DNA of 64,000 nt. It comes from Camillea tinctor. Taxonomy: Eukaryota; Ascomycota; Sordariomycetes; Xylariales; Xylariaceae. A model generated the notes under the pieces. It saw only the letters and a program-made list of their open reading frames with translations, was not told the DNA's origin and made no database searches. Below, in pieces: positions 21,753 to 33,017 of the stretch; the first letter of the stretch is position 1, and each line of letters opens with the position of its first letter. A program made the position numbers and the translations under genes. Location: NCBI GenBank assembly GCA_022578605.1, contig MU394114.1, positions 1,165-65,164 of the forward strand, given 5' to 3'.

Positions 21753-23414
21753 ATGCGCGAGTTCATGGACTACGTGCAGACCGCCTTCTACGCGGCCACG
21801 GGCTGGAACCGCGACAACTCGTACTCGAGCCTCAACGCGACGTCGGACTCGCTGCTGCGCTTCCCCACCCCGCGCGGCCTGCGCCTGACCCTGTCCTCCC
21901 TCGCCACCCCGCGCTTCGCTACCTCCTACCAGCTAGGCTCCGTCGGCGTCGTCGACGGCTCTATTTCTTACCTGTTCACTACCGTGGCCCTGAACGGCGA
22001 GGCCGATGGTAGTAATCCCCGAAGTCCTGGGGACGCCGCTGCGGTCATTGCCCAGAGCGAGAAGATCCCCTTGCCGGATTTGCTGCGGAGTTACCGCCCG
22101 CTCGTGGAGCTGTCGAAGAGGAGGGAGCATGCCGCCGGTGGTGGTAGTAGGGATAATGGTGAGGGGGGCGAGGGCAGTAGCAATAGCAATAGCAGCAGCG
22201 GGGTCGTCGAAGCGCCGGAGATGGTAGACAAACACGTGCTCGCGTACGGCAGGCTATACCTGCCCATGTCGATGCTCGAAGCACTCGTGGTGCGGCGCAT
22301 CTCGCCCACGCTGCAGATGCAGGTGAGCGCCGTGTCGGACCAGACGCTGCGGAACGGAGGCACCGTGCTGGGGATGCTGCAGTACGACGAGGGACGGTAC
22401 GGCATCGAGGGTCTCGCGTCCTCGGACGGGGGCCTGCTGGGCGTGCGCGGCCTGTATAACTTCGGCGGCGACGCGGCGAACCTAGGTGCACCCGCAGGCG
22501 GCGCTGTCGAGCAGCGCAGCGGGAACGGCAATGGCAACGGTAATGGAGAGCGGGAGCGCATATACGGTCGGTTTAGCACGGGGGCGGAGCTGTACTACGG
22601 AACATTGAATAAATCCGGCGGCATGAGCCTGGGTGCGCGGTTTGCGACGCTGCCCCCGCATAAGGGGACGCCGTTGACGGCGACCATGACCATTAACCCC
22701 TTGATGGGGAACATAAGTTGGACCTACTCGGTTATGGCTGGTAGCTACTGCTCTTTGGCTACTAAGCTGGACTTTAACGTCTATAGCTACGAGAGCGACT
22801 GGGCAGTGGGGATGGAGCTATGGAGGAGGAAGGGGGCGTGGGCTATCGAAAATGAAGAAGTACTCTCGGAACCATCATCATCATTGACATCATCGCCATC
22901 GCCGTCAATGCCACAACCGCCATTACCACTATCACCACCACAAGCGGTTGCTCCCCCGGTCGCTGCGTCGCCGGTCATTCCACCACCACCAGTTCGGACA
23001 GAAAGAAGTTTTCAGGCCAAGATGGAATGGAGACTTGATGATCCTCTCCCGAGCCCGGAACAAGCTCCAGCAAATGCTCCTAGGATATCAGACGAGAAGA
23101 GCGAGCCTAGCAAGAAAAAAGACAATCTAAAGAGGAAAAAGAAGAATGGGCCAAGCCAAAAGGACAAGCCCCTAAAAGAAAAAAGCTTTCCAGCCAAGCC
23201 AGAACCGAAGCTGGACGACAAGATTAGCGATACAACGGACGAAGATCAATATGCAGGTGTGCTTAAAGCACGCCTCGATCAGCATTGGCGTCTGGGACTT
23301 TTGTGGGAGGGACGAGTCAAATCTCTGCTCTTTAGCCTGGGCAGTGGGATCGATCTGCGGCGGCTCGATTCGCCATTCCGAACGCTCGGGCTAGAAGTCC
23401 AATTCTCGTCCTGA
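21753..23414 (+). CDS. MDM10: Mitochondrial outer-membrane beta-barrel protein Mdm10
   Basis: A single exon of 553 codons begins with MREFMDYVQTAFY and WNRDNSYSSLNATSDSLL, followed by LSSLATPRFATSYQLGSVG and GSISYLFTT, all hallmarks of Mdm10. The last strand ends LGLEVQFSS, the beta-signal-like C-terminus used for insertion into the outer membrane. Mdm10 is part of the ER-mitochondria encounter structure (with Mmm1, Mdm12 and Mdm34) and also assists Tom40 assembly at the SAM complex. The family is usually about 430-500 residues. Here a Pro-rich then Lys-rich insert of about 128 residues (370-497) and Gly/Asn/Ser-rich loops lengthen it. The ATG at 21753 has a CCGCC context. Confidence 0.95.
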   Translation: MREFMDYVQTAFYAATGWNRDNSYSSLNATSDSLLRFPTPRGLRLTLSSLATPRFATSYQLGSVGVVDGSISYLFTTVALNGEADGSNPRSPGDAAAVIAQSEKIPLPDLLRSYRPLVELSKRREHAAGGGSRDNGEGGEGSSNSNSSSGVVEAPEMVDKHVLAYGRLYLPMSMLEALVVRRISPTLQMQVSAVSDQTLRNGGTVLGMLQYDEGRYGIEGLASSDGGLLGVRGLYNFGGDAANLGAPAGGAVEQRSGNGNGNGNGERERIYGRFSTGAELYYGTLNKSGGMSLGARFATLPPHKGTPLTATMTINPLMGNISWTYSVMAGSYCSLATKLDFNVYSYESDWAVGMELWRRKGAWAIENEEVLSEPSSSLTSSPSPSMPQPPLPLSPPQAVAPPVAASPVIPPPPVRTERSFQAKMEWRLDDPLPSPEQAPANAPRISDEKSEPSKKKDNLKRKKKNGPSQKDKPLKEKSFPAKPEPKLDDKISDTTDEDQYAGVLKARLDQHWRLGLLWEGRVKSLLFSLGSGIDLRRLDSPFRTLGLEVQFSS

Positions 23415-25140
23415 AAAGGGAAAGATGGAAAGACCCAAAAAAAGGGGGAAGAAAAAGCAAAGACATGGGGTCATGCCCTACATCGTCGATCCATCTGAAT
23501 CAAGGTAGATCAAGATCATATATCTCACCGAGCGGGTTCCCCTCAGCACCGAAGGCCCCTGACTTAGAACTCACCTCTACGCTAAAAAAGGATTACGACC
23601 GCTTTCCGAGGCATAGTCCGTCTGTAGGTTTTAAGACCAGCCCCTTAGTAGAACCTGATAAATGAGATTACGAGAAAGCCCGTATATTCAACCAGGGTTT
23701 AGACATAGTATATTTCTTAGGAGAGCCTATAAAAGCCCAACGTCAACAGCGAGGAGGGAGTATTTCCCTCTCAGGCATACGATGTCCTTCAGCATCAGTC
23801 GGGGCGATTGCTAGCTCGCCGGTGAGATGCGGGACTGGAAAATTATGCCTCGAACCAATCTCCTGTCATATTGATCTGTCTCATAAGCGTGCATGGATAC
23901 ACCTACCAGCTTCCTCCTCCTATGGACTGACTCCCGGGGGGGCACCGTGGGCCTCTGAGGACCTTGATGGCCATCATCTGCAAGCTCAGCTGCGATCCTT
24001 CGAGTCGGATTCGCAGATGGGACACGTCCCCCCCCCCCCCCACCAACCCAAACCACCTTTTGAACCAACCAACAACAGGTCCCCAGCTCACGGACGACGA
24101 TTACGGGAAAACATGTCGAATCAGCGTTGTGGGAAGGGGAGGAAAGGGAGGGGACAGAAAAGGGGACCGATGCCATAGGAGCAAATAATAATAGGTCACC
24201 TCACCTCCCTACCTACAAATGATTGTGTGCTGCTGCGGAGAAGTGTCTTAAAAGAGGAAATGCTCTCACGGGAACCGGACCAGACGGACAGTGTGTGATA
24301 TTTCCCCCCCTCTCGTCTCTTATTGCTTGTCTCATGTTCGCACGCCACGGTTAGTTTGTCTCGCTGTGTCTTCTGTCTCGCCGTCCCCCCTATTAATTTT
24401 TTCTTCTTTCTTTTTTTTTTTTTTTTGCTCTGATCATGGTATATATATTTTTTTTCACGTGCGGGATGAAACAGTGTCGCGTGGGCCCGAGCCGGCGAGA
24501 CTGGACGGATGGTGACGTACCATGCGTCATAAGATGCAACGTCGGGTATAGTTACTTTAAACAAGATTTTCTGGGACATACCACCACGATCCCACCAACT
24601 TGGGATTTATATTATGTATGGCTATGCGTGGTGCATTAGAGCACATACACAGTAGATACATTTATGCTATGTACATAGCCTACCAACTTACCGAAGTATA
24701 TATAATTAATCAATCTCACATCGGTTCGGTTAGGTATGTATGTATGTAGGTTGGGTAGGTATATGCGTGTAATATAAGTAAGGAAAACGACCCCGCGTGT
24801 GTGACATCGCAAACTTGTTCGGTGAAATATAAATATCTTATGTAGGTATGTACCTACACAAATATCGATGGGAAAGTTGCCAAATTTAACTTAAACATTT
24901 TACTACTTCTTCTTAGTCCATCTTGGTTCGGTATAGACGACCGAATGGAGATGGGGCAGCAAGTAAACATATTTGTCAAGGAAAAAAAATAATAATAAAT
25001 ACATGGGATGACGGAAAACGACGAGACGGGGCCAAAGGGTTAAAAAAAGGGGAAAAAAAAGGAAGATGAGAAGAGAAGAGACAGGATGGAAGGGAATGCC
25101 CGGTTCTACTCTCATTGACTTACAATGACAGAGAGATTGA

Positions 25141-25186
25141 AGAACCTTGATGGCCAGGTCGGCAGTGAGAACCCTGATGGCCAGGT
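25141..25186. repeat. 19-bp direct repeat pair
   Basis: AGAACCTTGATGGCCAGGT at 25141-25159 recurs with one mismatch at 25168-25186, a 27-bp period. The core of the same word recurs at 23961-23973 and, inverted, at 26077-26089. Confidence 0.85.
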
Positions 25187-27219
25187 ACGTTTGTACAGGT
25201 AGTATACTTCGCTACCGGAGCCAGATTTCAGCTGCTAGGCCGGCTTTGGCTAGCGTGGGGTGTATGGGGGACCCGCTCTCTCTTTTTCAGCGTATCACGA
25301 GTCGCGCAGTTGTGCGACTATAAGCAAATTGGTGAAATCTGACTAGTCGGCCAGCCTATGGACTAACTGTCAAACGACAAGGATGAATGTGTAGTAGTGT
25401 GTAGTGGGCAGAGGTTAGGAAGAGATAAAAGGAAAAGGAAAATAAAAATAAAAATAAAAGAAACAAGATAAACTTCCAATAAGACGCAGCGTGGTGCTAC
25501 AATCCAATCCATAATAGGCATTTTGGTACCTTTACTTAGTTGTTGTACGCAGACCTGGAAAGATAGAAAAAAAAAGAAACAAAGAGAATAGAACGAATGG
25601 AGCTGAAGTGCTCATAAGGCTGGGTAATAGGTGCCAACGTCACGGGACAAACGGCTAAGAACCATGTGGTAAATGGTCGGCGTTGCACCGACGGAAAGCC
25701 TACCTAATGATAGGTGAAAGGATGACCTTGCTATACCATATACACGTGGGTAGTAATGAACACGAGCATAAGCATGGGCATGAGCATGTGTAAGTGTAAG
25801 TGTAAGTACAAAGTCGATGGAACACAAAACGGAGCGGCGAGAGAGCAGGAAAGTTGTAACTCTTACTTATAGTGTACGAGTAGTAGTGTAGTGTCTCAGT
25901 ACCTTGCTAGCGGTAACCAATGGCGGGAACACCCCACCTTCAGATCCAGTATCAGTGGTGGATGCTTGTCCTTTTCTGCTTACAATTATCTAGACAGTGT
26001 GCGGTAATGAGGGACATAAAATACATAAAAGCTTAAAACTACTAAGTAGTGGAGAGATAGAGAGAGAAAAAATCAGTGGCCATCAAGGTTCTCATTCTCC
26101 AAACAGTCAACAGCAGCAGTAACACCACCACCCATCACCCTCTCTTTCTAGTTTTTTCTCTACTTCTCTCTCTCCTTCTCTCTTGTACCAGACCAGTACC
26201 TACCTACAAAGTACCCAACCTACTGGTTGGACCCTACTATAGCATTCACTGCTACCTTATGATGTATGCACAGAGTACCATGACAAGTACCATGACACTA
26301 ACACCGTAGTAATGAGATGTTTTATGTTGCCCTACCTATAGTATAAAAAATGCACTGGTAAGGTACAATGTATACAAGTTTACCACCGCAGTGGGCCGGA
26401 TCCGATTTTAACTTGGCTTGGCTCAACTTCGCCGGTTCGTGTGCTTGTTACATCTCCGTGTTATCCATCTCATAACTTGAACCACACCAACAATATTTTT
26501 TTTATCACAACGAGTTGATGATTTTCTGCAACAGTTGATTGTTGTGTATTTTTTTTGAATGTGACTAACAGTATCTGAATATACTGACGTATTGATTTTT
26601 TTACTTTATTAGTGGTTAACTACCTAGGTATTCTAACCTTCTTCTATTTATTTACTATTCAGCTATTTTACTTCCAAGTCTGTCCAAACAAACAACCAAT
26701 CAACCAACAACAATTTTTTTGCAAGGTTAAAAGCATATTCTAGGTTGGATTCTGCAAGAGAATCACAAATAATAAAAAATAGAGGAGGGAAAAAAGAAGA
26801 AGAGAAAAAGAAAGACAAGACAACTGCAACGGCAGCTTCAATCTACTTACTACCACCACCACCACCACCATCAGCACGATAGCCACTACATATCAGCCTT
26901 CTAACAACTACGCTACTTACCAAGAGCTCCATCTTCTTCCCACTTCAGAACTACCCTCCTCCTCCTTACATAAATTATTTCTTGTCGGGCCGTCTTCTCT
27001 TTTTCTTTTTTTTTTCGTGTCTCCAGGTTCCCTCACCGGTTTATTTACGTACGATCTTTCTCCGAAGTTATCATCTATGCAATAGGTAAGGATTCCTTTT
27101 TTTCTCTTTCGTAACGTTTGCTACCTGCACCTACACAAAAGACGCGACTACCTTACCCAAGTGAGGAACTTGGTCCGAGTAGTATCCAGTATAGTATACT
27201 GGGTCTCGCGCCTCCCCAT

Positions 27220-27290
27220 CAAGGTCCTCTTCCTCCTCTTCAGCTTTCTTTGAGCGCCCTCTGTCAAGGGGGGGTTACAGGTACACCTTG
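27220..27290. promoter_or_regulatory. Inverted pair of CAAGGT hexamers upstream of the ZIP gene
   Basis: CAAGGT at 27220-27225 and its complement ACCTTG at 27285-27290 lie 640-710 nt upstream of the ZIP start. Further copies are at 26084-26089 and 26722-26727. CAAGGT is the core reported for the fungal zinc regulator ZafA/Zap1, which activates ZIP genes under zinc limitation. A hexamer is easily found by chance, so this is only suggestive. Confidence 0.3.
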
Positions 27291-27929
27291 ACTTTGTTCA
27301 TTCATCTATTCATTCATTTGTCCATGCATTGATTCTGCCACCCTCTCCCTCTTTGATCGTGTCGAATATTGTCATTGATGAGTGAGCAAGACTAGGTAGA
27401 CAACAAGGAAATTGTTCGTTCCTCTTGGTCCACTCTTCAAAAAGGTTTCATTTTAAAAATTTGCAAAAGAATACCCTGCTGGTCAGTTTATGTTACGCGG
27501 CTGAGAGAGTGTGTGGGAGAGAAAGAGAGACCAAAGACAAGAAGAGGTAGACAGAGAATAGGTACTGGAATTTCCTAACCTCGTACTTTATATAATAACG
27601 CAACTCCCCGAGATCTTACTTTTGCTAACCTGTCTGCCCAGCCACTAAGTTCAGAGTACATCTTTGAAAACTCCCACGGGTTGCCTGCTCTGGCATTTCC
27701 AAGAACTCTTGGTATTTCAAAATAGAAATAAAACCCCATAACGTCTTGGAAGTCATCTTTAAAAGGCTAGCAACCAAAAGTGTATTTTTACTGTCACAAC
27801 CAAGCTTTTTTATATCCTGCCTCTACTATCGCCAAGTTTACCAAGCCTTCCTCTCCCCCTTGGCTCTCCATTCCAAGATCTGCTGTTAGTCAAACTTGTC
27901 GATCCATCACCATCATTGTCATCATCACC

Positions 27930-29126
27930 ATGGCAGTTTTTGCTAGGGCTACGGATACCATGCTCCGCATACGGCAGGAAGAAGACGCTGCCGAGGCTGG
28001 TAATATTGTTACCGTCGATTGTGATACTGGCAACGAGTATGATGGACGGATGGGCTTGCGCATCTCTGCTATCTTTGTTATTCTCGTCGGTTCTGTGCTT
28101 GGCGCCATTACTCCTATTCTTCTGGCCAGGGGCTCGAAAATGAAGGTGAACGGCGCCGCCTTTTTCATTGCCAAGTACTTCGGTTCCGGTGTTATCATTG
28201 GCACGGCTTTTATGCATCTCCTGTCACCCGCCTTTGCCGCCCTGACTTCGCCCTGTCTACCGGAGGGTGCTATCACCGACTACGACTGGGCTGCTGGCAT
28301 TTGCCTGATGACCGTATTCGTCATGTTCACTATCGAGCTGATAGCGAGTCGCTTCGACATTTTCGGCCACGGCCACTCCCACGACGAAGCCGGAGACCCG
28401 ACACTGGACGTTTTTAAGAAGAATTCCCAGAACTCGGGCAGCCCGACGGCTACGCCTCATAGACACGGCTCTCACGATGACATTGAAGCAGCCGGCGCCG
28501 GAAAAGAAGCTTCCGCCGATGTTAGCTCCGGTTTTCAGGCCCCCGGCCTACCCAATGACGTGAGCTACCCTCCCGGAGGCGAGGACCATCTGGGTCACCA
28601 ACGCGAACACTCGGACGACGGAAGCCATACTGCCTTTGCCGCACAGATGACGGGGCTCTTCATCCTCGAGTTCGGAGTCATCTTTCACAGCATCTTCATA
28701 GGTCTGACGCTTGCTGTAGCCGGCGAGGAGTTCACCGTCCTATACATCGTCCTCGTGTTCCACCAGACCTTCGAAGGCCTCGGTCTCGGCTCCCGACTCG
28801 CCACGGCGCAATGGCCCGCCTCCAAGAGCTACCTCCCCTACGTGCTAGGCCTCGGCTACGCCGTCAGCACCCCCATCGCCATCGCGGCCGGCCTGGGTGT
28901 GCGCTCCTCGCTCCAGCCCGGCAGCGCGCAGACGCTGATGATCAACGGGATCTTCGACTCGATCAGCGCCGGTATCTTGATTTACACCGGTCTCGTCGAG
29001 CTGTTGGCGCACGAGTTCATGTTCAACAACCACATGCGGAACGCCGGGCTCAAGGTCCAACTGTATGCGCTGGGATGTGTGGCTCTGGGGTGCGGGTTGA
29101 TGGCTGTGCTTGCTAAGTGGGCTTGA
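27930..29126 (+). CDS. ZIP-family plasma-membrane zinc transporter (ZRT-like)
   Basis: A single exon starts at ATG 27930 in a CACCATGG context and gives 398 residues. The frame extends 50 codons upstream but without an ATG. Eight transmembrane helices are visible: three before a long hydrophilic loop with the metal-binding GHGHSHD (146-152) and further His clusters, and five after it. The conserved pore helices read FHSIFIGL (H253) and FHQTFEGLGLGSRLA (H278, E282), the ZIP signature. ZIP proteins move zinc, sometimes iron, into the cytosol. The N-terminal ~40 residues are hydrophilic and extracellular, as in yeast Zrt1/Zrt2. Candidate zinc-regulator hexamers lie upstream. Confidence 0.95.
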   Translation: MAVFARATDTMLRIRQEEDAAEAGNIVTVDCDTGNEYDGRMGLRISAIFVILVGSVLGAITPILLARGSKMKVNGAAFFIAKYFGSGVIIGTAFMHLLSPAFAALTSPCLPEGAITDYDWAAGICLMTVFVMFTIELIASRFDIFGHGHSHDEAGDPTLDVFKKNSQNSGSPTATPHRHGSHDDIEAAGAGKEASADVSSGFQAPGLPNDVSYPPGGEDHLGHQREHSDDGSHTAFAAQMTGLFILEFGVIFHSIFIGLTLAVAGEEFTVLYIVLVFHQTFEGLGLGSRLATAQWPASKSYLPYVLGLGYAVSTPIAIAAGLGVRSSLQPGSAQTLMINGIFDSISAGILIYTGLVELLAHEFMFNNHMRNAGLKVQLYALGCVALGCGLMAVLAKWA

Positions 29127-29640
29127 GAGAAGAGAGAAAGAGACTGAGGGTAAACGAAAAAGGGAAAAGGAGGAGGATGTGTTGGAGGAGGAGGAAGTAC
29201 GTAAGAGGGGTAGTGTGGGATTGATTGATGGATTGATACCCCAACATCTAATGAATAATGATACATACTCGATCTTTTTTTTCTTGCCCTTTTGCTTGTC
29301 TTTTCTTTTTTCTTTGCTCTTTTTTCCGACCTGGTACGCACTGATCTTTTTTTGCGCGCACCTTATTTTGTACATGGTATTGATAGAGGAGAATATATGT
29401 GTATCTATTGTATAATAAAAGTAGAAAATTGGTATTTGAGACTATGAACGGATTATGTTCGAAAAAGAAAAGACCAAGAATCGTGAATCCGGGATTGTAT
29501 TTGGGAGAATCTCGTAAAGCATCTTCTAGCTTCTAGCGCGGATGTACATACAAATACTGGTATATCCAAGCTCTCTCAGTTGGTAACCTGCACCTATATA
29601 CTCTAACCTACAGACCTTCTTTTCCTTTCCTCCTCTTCCC
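29127..29640. other. Convergent 3' flanks of the ZIP and MFS genes
   Basis: This 514-bp spacer lies between two converging stop codons. It is purine-rich just after the ZIP stop, then T-rich, with a candidate AATAAA at 29414-29419. No gene is seen. Confidence 0.5.
29414..29419 (+). terminator. Candidate poly(A) signal of the ZIP gene
   Basis: AATAAA lies 288 nt after the ZIP stop in an AT-rich stretch. Fungal polyadenylation signals are loose, so this is a tentative call. Confidence 0.3.
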
Positions 29641-32160
29641 TCACTCCCTCCGCCTCTCCCTAATAAACCCCGCCGCCAGCACCGCACACCCCGCCAACCC
29701 CGCCGAAACCAGCAGCGCCGCGCGACACGCATCCCCGTACGCACCCTCGACCAGCCGCCGCGCCGGCGCCGGCAGCTCGTCGAGGTAGGACAGCGAACTG
29801 CTGACCTTCCGCACCACCTCCTCGACATCCACGCCCCCGATCTTACCCCCACCACCATTGTTCTCGCTGAGGTGCCGGAGCAAGCTCCCCGCCAGCACGC
29901 GCCGGAAGACGAGGGAGACGAGGGCCAGTCCGACAGTGGTCCCCAGCTGCCGGTACATGTATATGCACGCGGTGGCGACGGCTTGGTCCGCCGCGGGAGA
30001 CACGGAGACGATCACGACGAGGGTCGCGGTCATGCCGGCGCCGTTGCCGAGACCGCCGACGAGGAGGGAGGCGGAGAGGAGGGCGGTGGCGCGGAGGTTG
30101 GAGGGCGTGGCGGAAGACGGGTGCAGGAGCGTCGAGGACAGCGTGAGGCACGCGCAGGATAGCGTCACCAGGGGGTACGCGAGCAGCGCCAGCAGACGGT
30201 ATCCCCCCGCGCGGCGGCGCTTGATGAAAGACCCGCCGAAGAGGCCGCCGATTATACCGGACTTGAAGAAGGAAAAAGAGGGTTAGTTGGTTTGCGTTGG
30301 GAGAATGGGGGGGAGAGAGAATAGGGGCTAGACAAAAAAAAAGGGGGGGGGGAGAGAAAAAGAGGGGAAGGGAAAGGGGGGGGAGGGTATAATACGAACC
30401 AGTATCCCCGGCAGCAGCCCCGCCCCCGCCCCCGAAGCCGACCACCCCCCCACCGCCTGGTACAGCAGCGGAACGTAGAAAAGCGCCCCGTACCAGGCCA
30501 CGTTGGCCAGCGCGAGGGCGAGGTACGCGCCGAGGTACTGCGGGCCGAGGAGGATGCGCAGGGGGGTGAGGGGGGAGGGCACGCGGGCTTGGATGGTGAG
30601 GTAGAGGGCGAGGCAGAGGGGCGCGAGGACGGAGAGGAGGGGGATGAGATAGCGGGGCGTTTGCGGGGAGGAAGGCGAGGCGAGGAGGTCCAGGAGGATG
30701 AGGAACAGCACGAGCGCCGTGATGAGCGTGCTGGCGCCCGGGAAGTCGACGCGGGAGAGCCGGGTGAGGAGGGGTGCGGGTTTGTTGGGGAGGGAAGGAG
30801 AGGAGATATCAGGGGTGGATAAGTTGGTTGAGGAATGGGGGGAGGGAGGCAGGTGGAGGAGGATCGCTACGAGGAGGATCGCGATGGCGCAGAGGGGGGC
30901 TTGGCCGATGAATGCCCTAGGTCGGTTATTAGGGTTTGGTTAGTCGTTGTGGTTGGATAAGAGAGGTGGAAGAGTTTCGGGGGGACGTGTTAGGGGCGCA
31001 GAACTTACCATCGCCAGCCGACGGCATCAGTCAGAACACCGCCTAATGTTTCTGTTAGCTCGGTTCTTCTGCGAAAATGGTAGAGTTGGAAATAGGAGTG
31101 CGGATAAAAGGATCTTGGAGAAGGGAAAAGGGGGGGTAATGGAGAGTGATGACATACCAAGGGGAGCCCCGAGCCCGCCACCAATCGCGAAAACCATGTT
31201 CACATAGCCCTGCCAAATCCCGCGCTCTTCCAGCGGCACTAAATCACTAAGAAGGATCGAGACCATGGTGATGATCCCCCCGGAGCCAACGCCGGTGAGA
31301 GCCTGAGGTTATCGAAGCCCGCTGGGTTAGCTTGGCATTCGTTCTCTTTTTCGTTCTTTTCGACTGAGTATGACAAACGGATGAAGTGACGGTGGAAAGA
31401 GACGTACCCTCGCGAAGATGAGTTGGTTCATGTTCAGCGCCAGGCCGCAGAACAGGGCCCCAAGCCCGAAGATCGAGTACGCGAACAGCAGACATGGTTT
31501 CCTGCCGAAGACATCGGCGAGCCGGCCGTATAATGGCTGGAATGCTGTTGTGGTGCAGAGGTAGCTATATGAAACATCTCTGTGTTAGGAAAATATAGAG
31601 CTCCTCAGACAGGAAATGGGAGTTTGTTAAAAGTCAACGGGAAGAGAGAACATACGCGGTGGCGAGCCAGGCGGACTTGTTGAGCTCGTTGAGGTCGCTG
31701 CTGATGCGACCATAGCTTGACACAATGATGGTTTGGTCACCGGCCGCGAGGAAGAGCTACAATGGTATATCCCATGATGGCGTGTTAGTAATGAGGCACT
31801 GGTTTCTTCGAACTTCTAGAACGGGAACTGAACGGGAAAAGGGAAAGGGGGAAGGGAAAGGGGAAAACCAACACCGATAGAAAGCGCTGGAAATATGAAT
31901 TTCAGCCGAGATCGCACGCTATCCAAGCGACTATCTTCAGTAGTATCTGTCGATAATGCATCGCCGTTGCCGCTGCTGCTGCTGTCGTTGTCCTGGCCGT
32001 CGTCCACTATAGTGGAGTAAACCGTCACGGGCGTCTTGGGCACATCTTGCTCTTGATCTTCGACCGCTGCCGGTGCTATCTCGATCAAAAGCGGCTGCCT
32101 CTCGGGGTCTTCATCAGCAATGTTATGTCCAGCCATCATCATACGTGCGTAGCGTAGCAT
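29641..32160 (-). CDS. MFS transporter, 14-helix Fnx1/VBA-like
   Basis: Seven exons on the minus strand give 620 residues: 32160-31873, 31756-31656, 31564-31408, 31302-31158, 31042-31009, 30916-30400 and 30261-29641. All junctions keep one frame. The first donor, GTTGGT, is the least certain. The acidic N-terminus contains ERQPLL, a dileucine-type sorting signal as in vacuolar transporters. Then come LFLAAGDQTIIVSSYG, motif A DVFGRKPC, RALTGVGSGG, and the helix-5 motif GGGLGAPLGGVLTDAVGWRW. The pattern fits fungal basic amino-acid or multidrug carriers of the Fnx1/Vba type. Substrate cannot be told from sequence. It is transcribed away from the second MFS gene at 33018. Confidence 0.92.
30341..30388. 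repeat. G-rich tract inside an MFS intron
   Basis: Several G runs of 3-11 separated by A-rich bits lie in the 138-nt sixth intron of the minus-strand MFS gene. On the transcript they form the pyrimidine-rich tract after the donor. The plus strand could fold as a G-quadruplex. Confidence 0.5.
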
Positions 32161-33017
32161 GCACTCAAAGGCCTGTTGGAAGCATTGCCAAGGGGGGCGT
32201 AAGTTTGGGTCCGCCCCATTTTGGCTCCGTCTTTAGACATTATATTTGTATTTTTCGTCCTACTTCAAGATGGAAATCGTCAACGATGAGAGGATTTTTC
32301 ATAATCCCCGATGTAGGTAGATTAGGCGTGTTGTATGGTGCGTTGTTGAAACTGACCACGGCCGCCGACTCGGATGCTGCTCATGCATGGTAGATCTCTG
32401 AGGTTAACTCCTAACACCACCCTCATCCCCAGAACGAGCACCCGAATATGTCGCCGGTAGATGATCGTTAGTGCCATGCAAGAAGCAAATGCGGCGAAAC
32501 AGGGGGGTTAGGGTTCTTCTGCCTCTGTCTTGCTTGCATATGCCGGTCCGAGATCTGATTACAGATCAAAGAATCGGACACATTCCCAATTCGTAAAGTA
32601 TCCGAATGTATGGAAGTTCAGTATAAGGCATGCTTTATGTAAGGCGAGAAGACGAAATTACAATGTTGAATAAATAGAAAAGGAGAAACCATAACTTTTC
32701 TAGATAATTCATATTCGATCACAAATTCGTTGAAAGAGATCTATCTCAACAAGGAAGAAAAAAGACTACGTTGTGGTCTGGGAAACAGAATTGTGGGCTT
32801 CGCTGTTGCTGATTCGGAACTTATAAGTTATACCGGAAAAAACACTATACTACATAAGAGGCCGGTCCTTCGACTTTCGCGCTGCGTTGGGCAGCCGATA
32901 CGAGAAAAGAAAACTCCATACTAACACAAGATCACCCTTGAACTACTTTCTTCTTTTTTTTTTCTGTCCGAACCCCCCCTTTCCCCCCTTACAGTTACAC
33001 CGTTCGGAGCCTCCAGT
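32161..33017. other. Shared divergent promoter region of two MFS genes
   Basis: This 857-bp spacer separates divergent start codons. The side next to 33018 is CT-rich (32940-33000), typical of a fungal transcription start region. No ORF of note is present. Confidence 0.55.

Larger units (their letters stand above)
23415..27929. other. Large intergenic region and leader upstream of the ZIP transporter
   Basis: 4.5 kb without a convincing gene. It contains a C14 run (24028-24041), a T16 run (24411-24426), a 19-bp direct repeat (25141-25159 and 25168-25186), four copies of ACCTTGATGGCCA or a near match, several CAAGGT hexamers, and CT-rich leader-like DNA from about 26800. ATG and non-ATG frames of 60-127 codons here are low-complexity. 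Part of the last 900 bp is probably transcribed as a long leader of the ZIP gene. Confidence 0.55.

Noticed and set aside
24196..24579. 127-codon minus-strand frame with Lys-rich run
   Set aside because: Crosses a T16 run and simple sequence; no start context or domain.
27780..27929. 50-codon N-terminal extension of the ZIP transporter
   Set aside because: The extension has no ATG (GTG only), while the ATG at 27930 has an ideal context.
30598..30943. Glu/Gly/Arg-rich plus-strand frames at 30589-30822 and 30698-30943
   Set aside because: Antisense shadows of the minus-strand MFS exon at 30916-30400.
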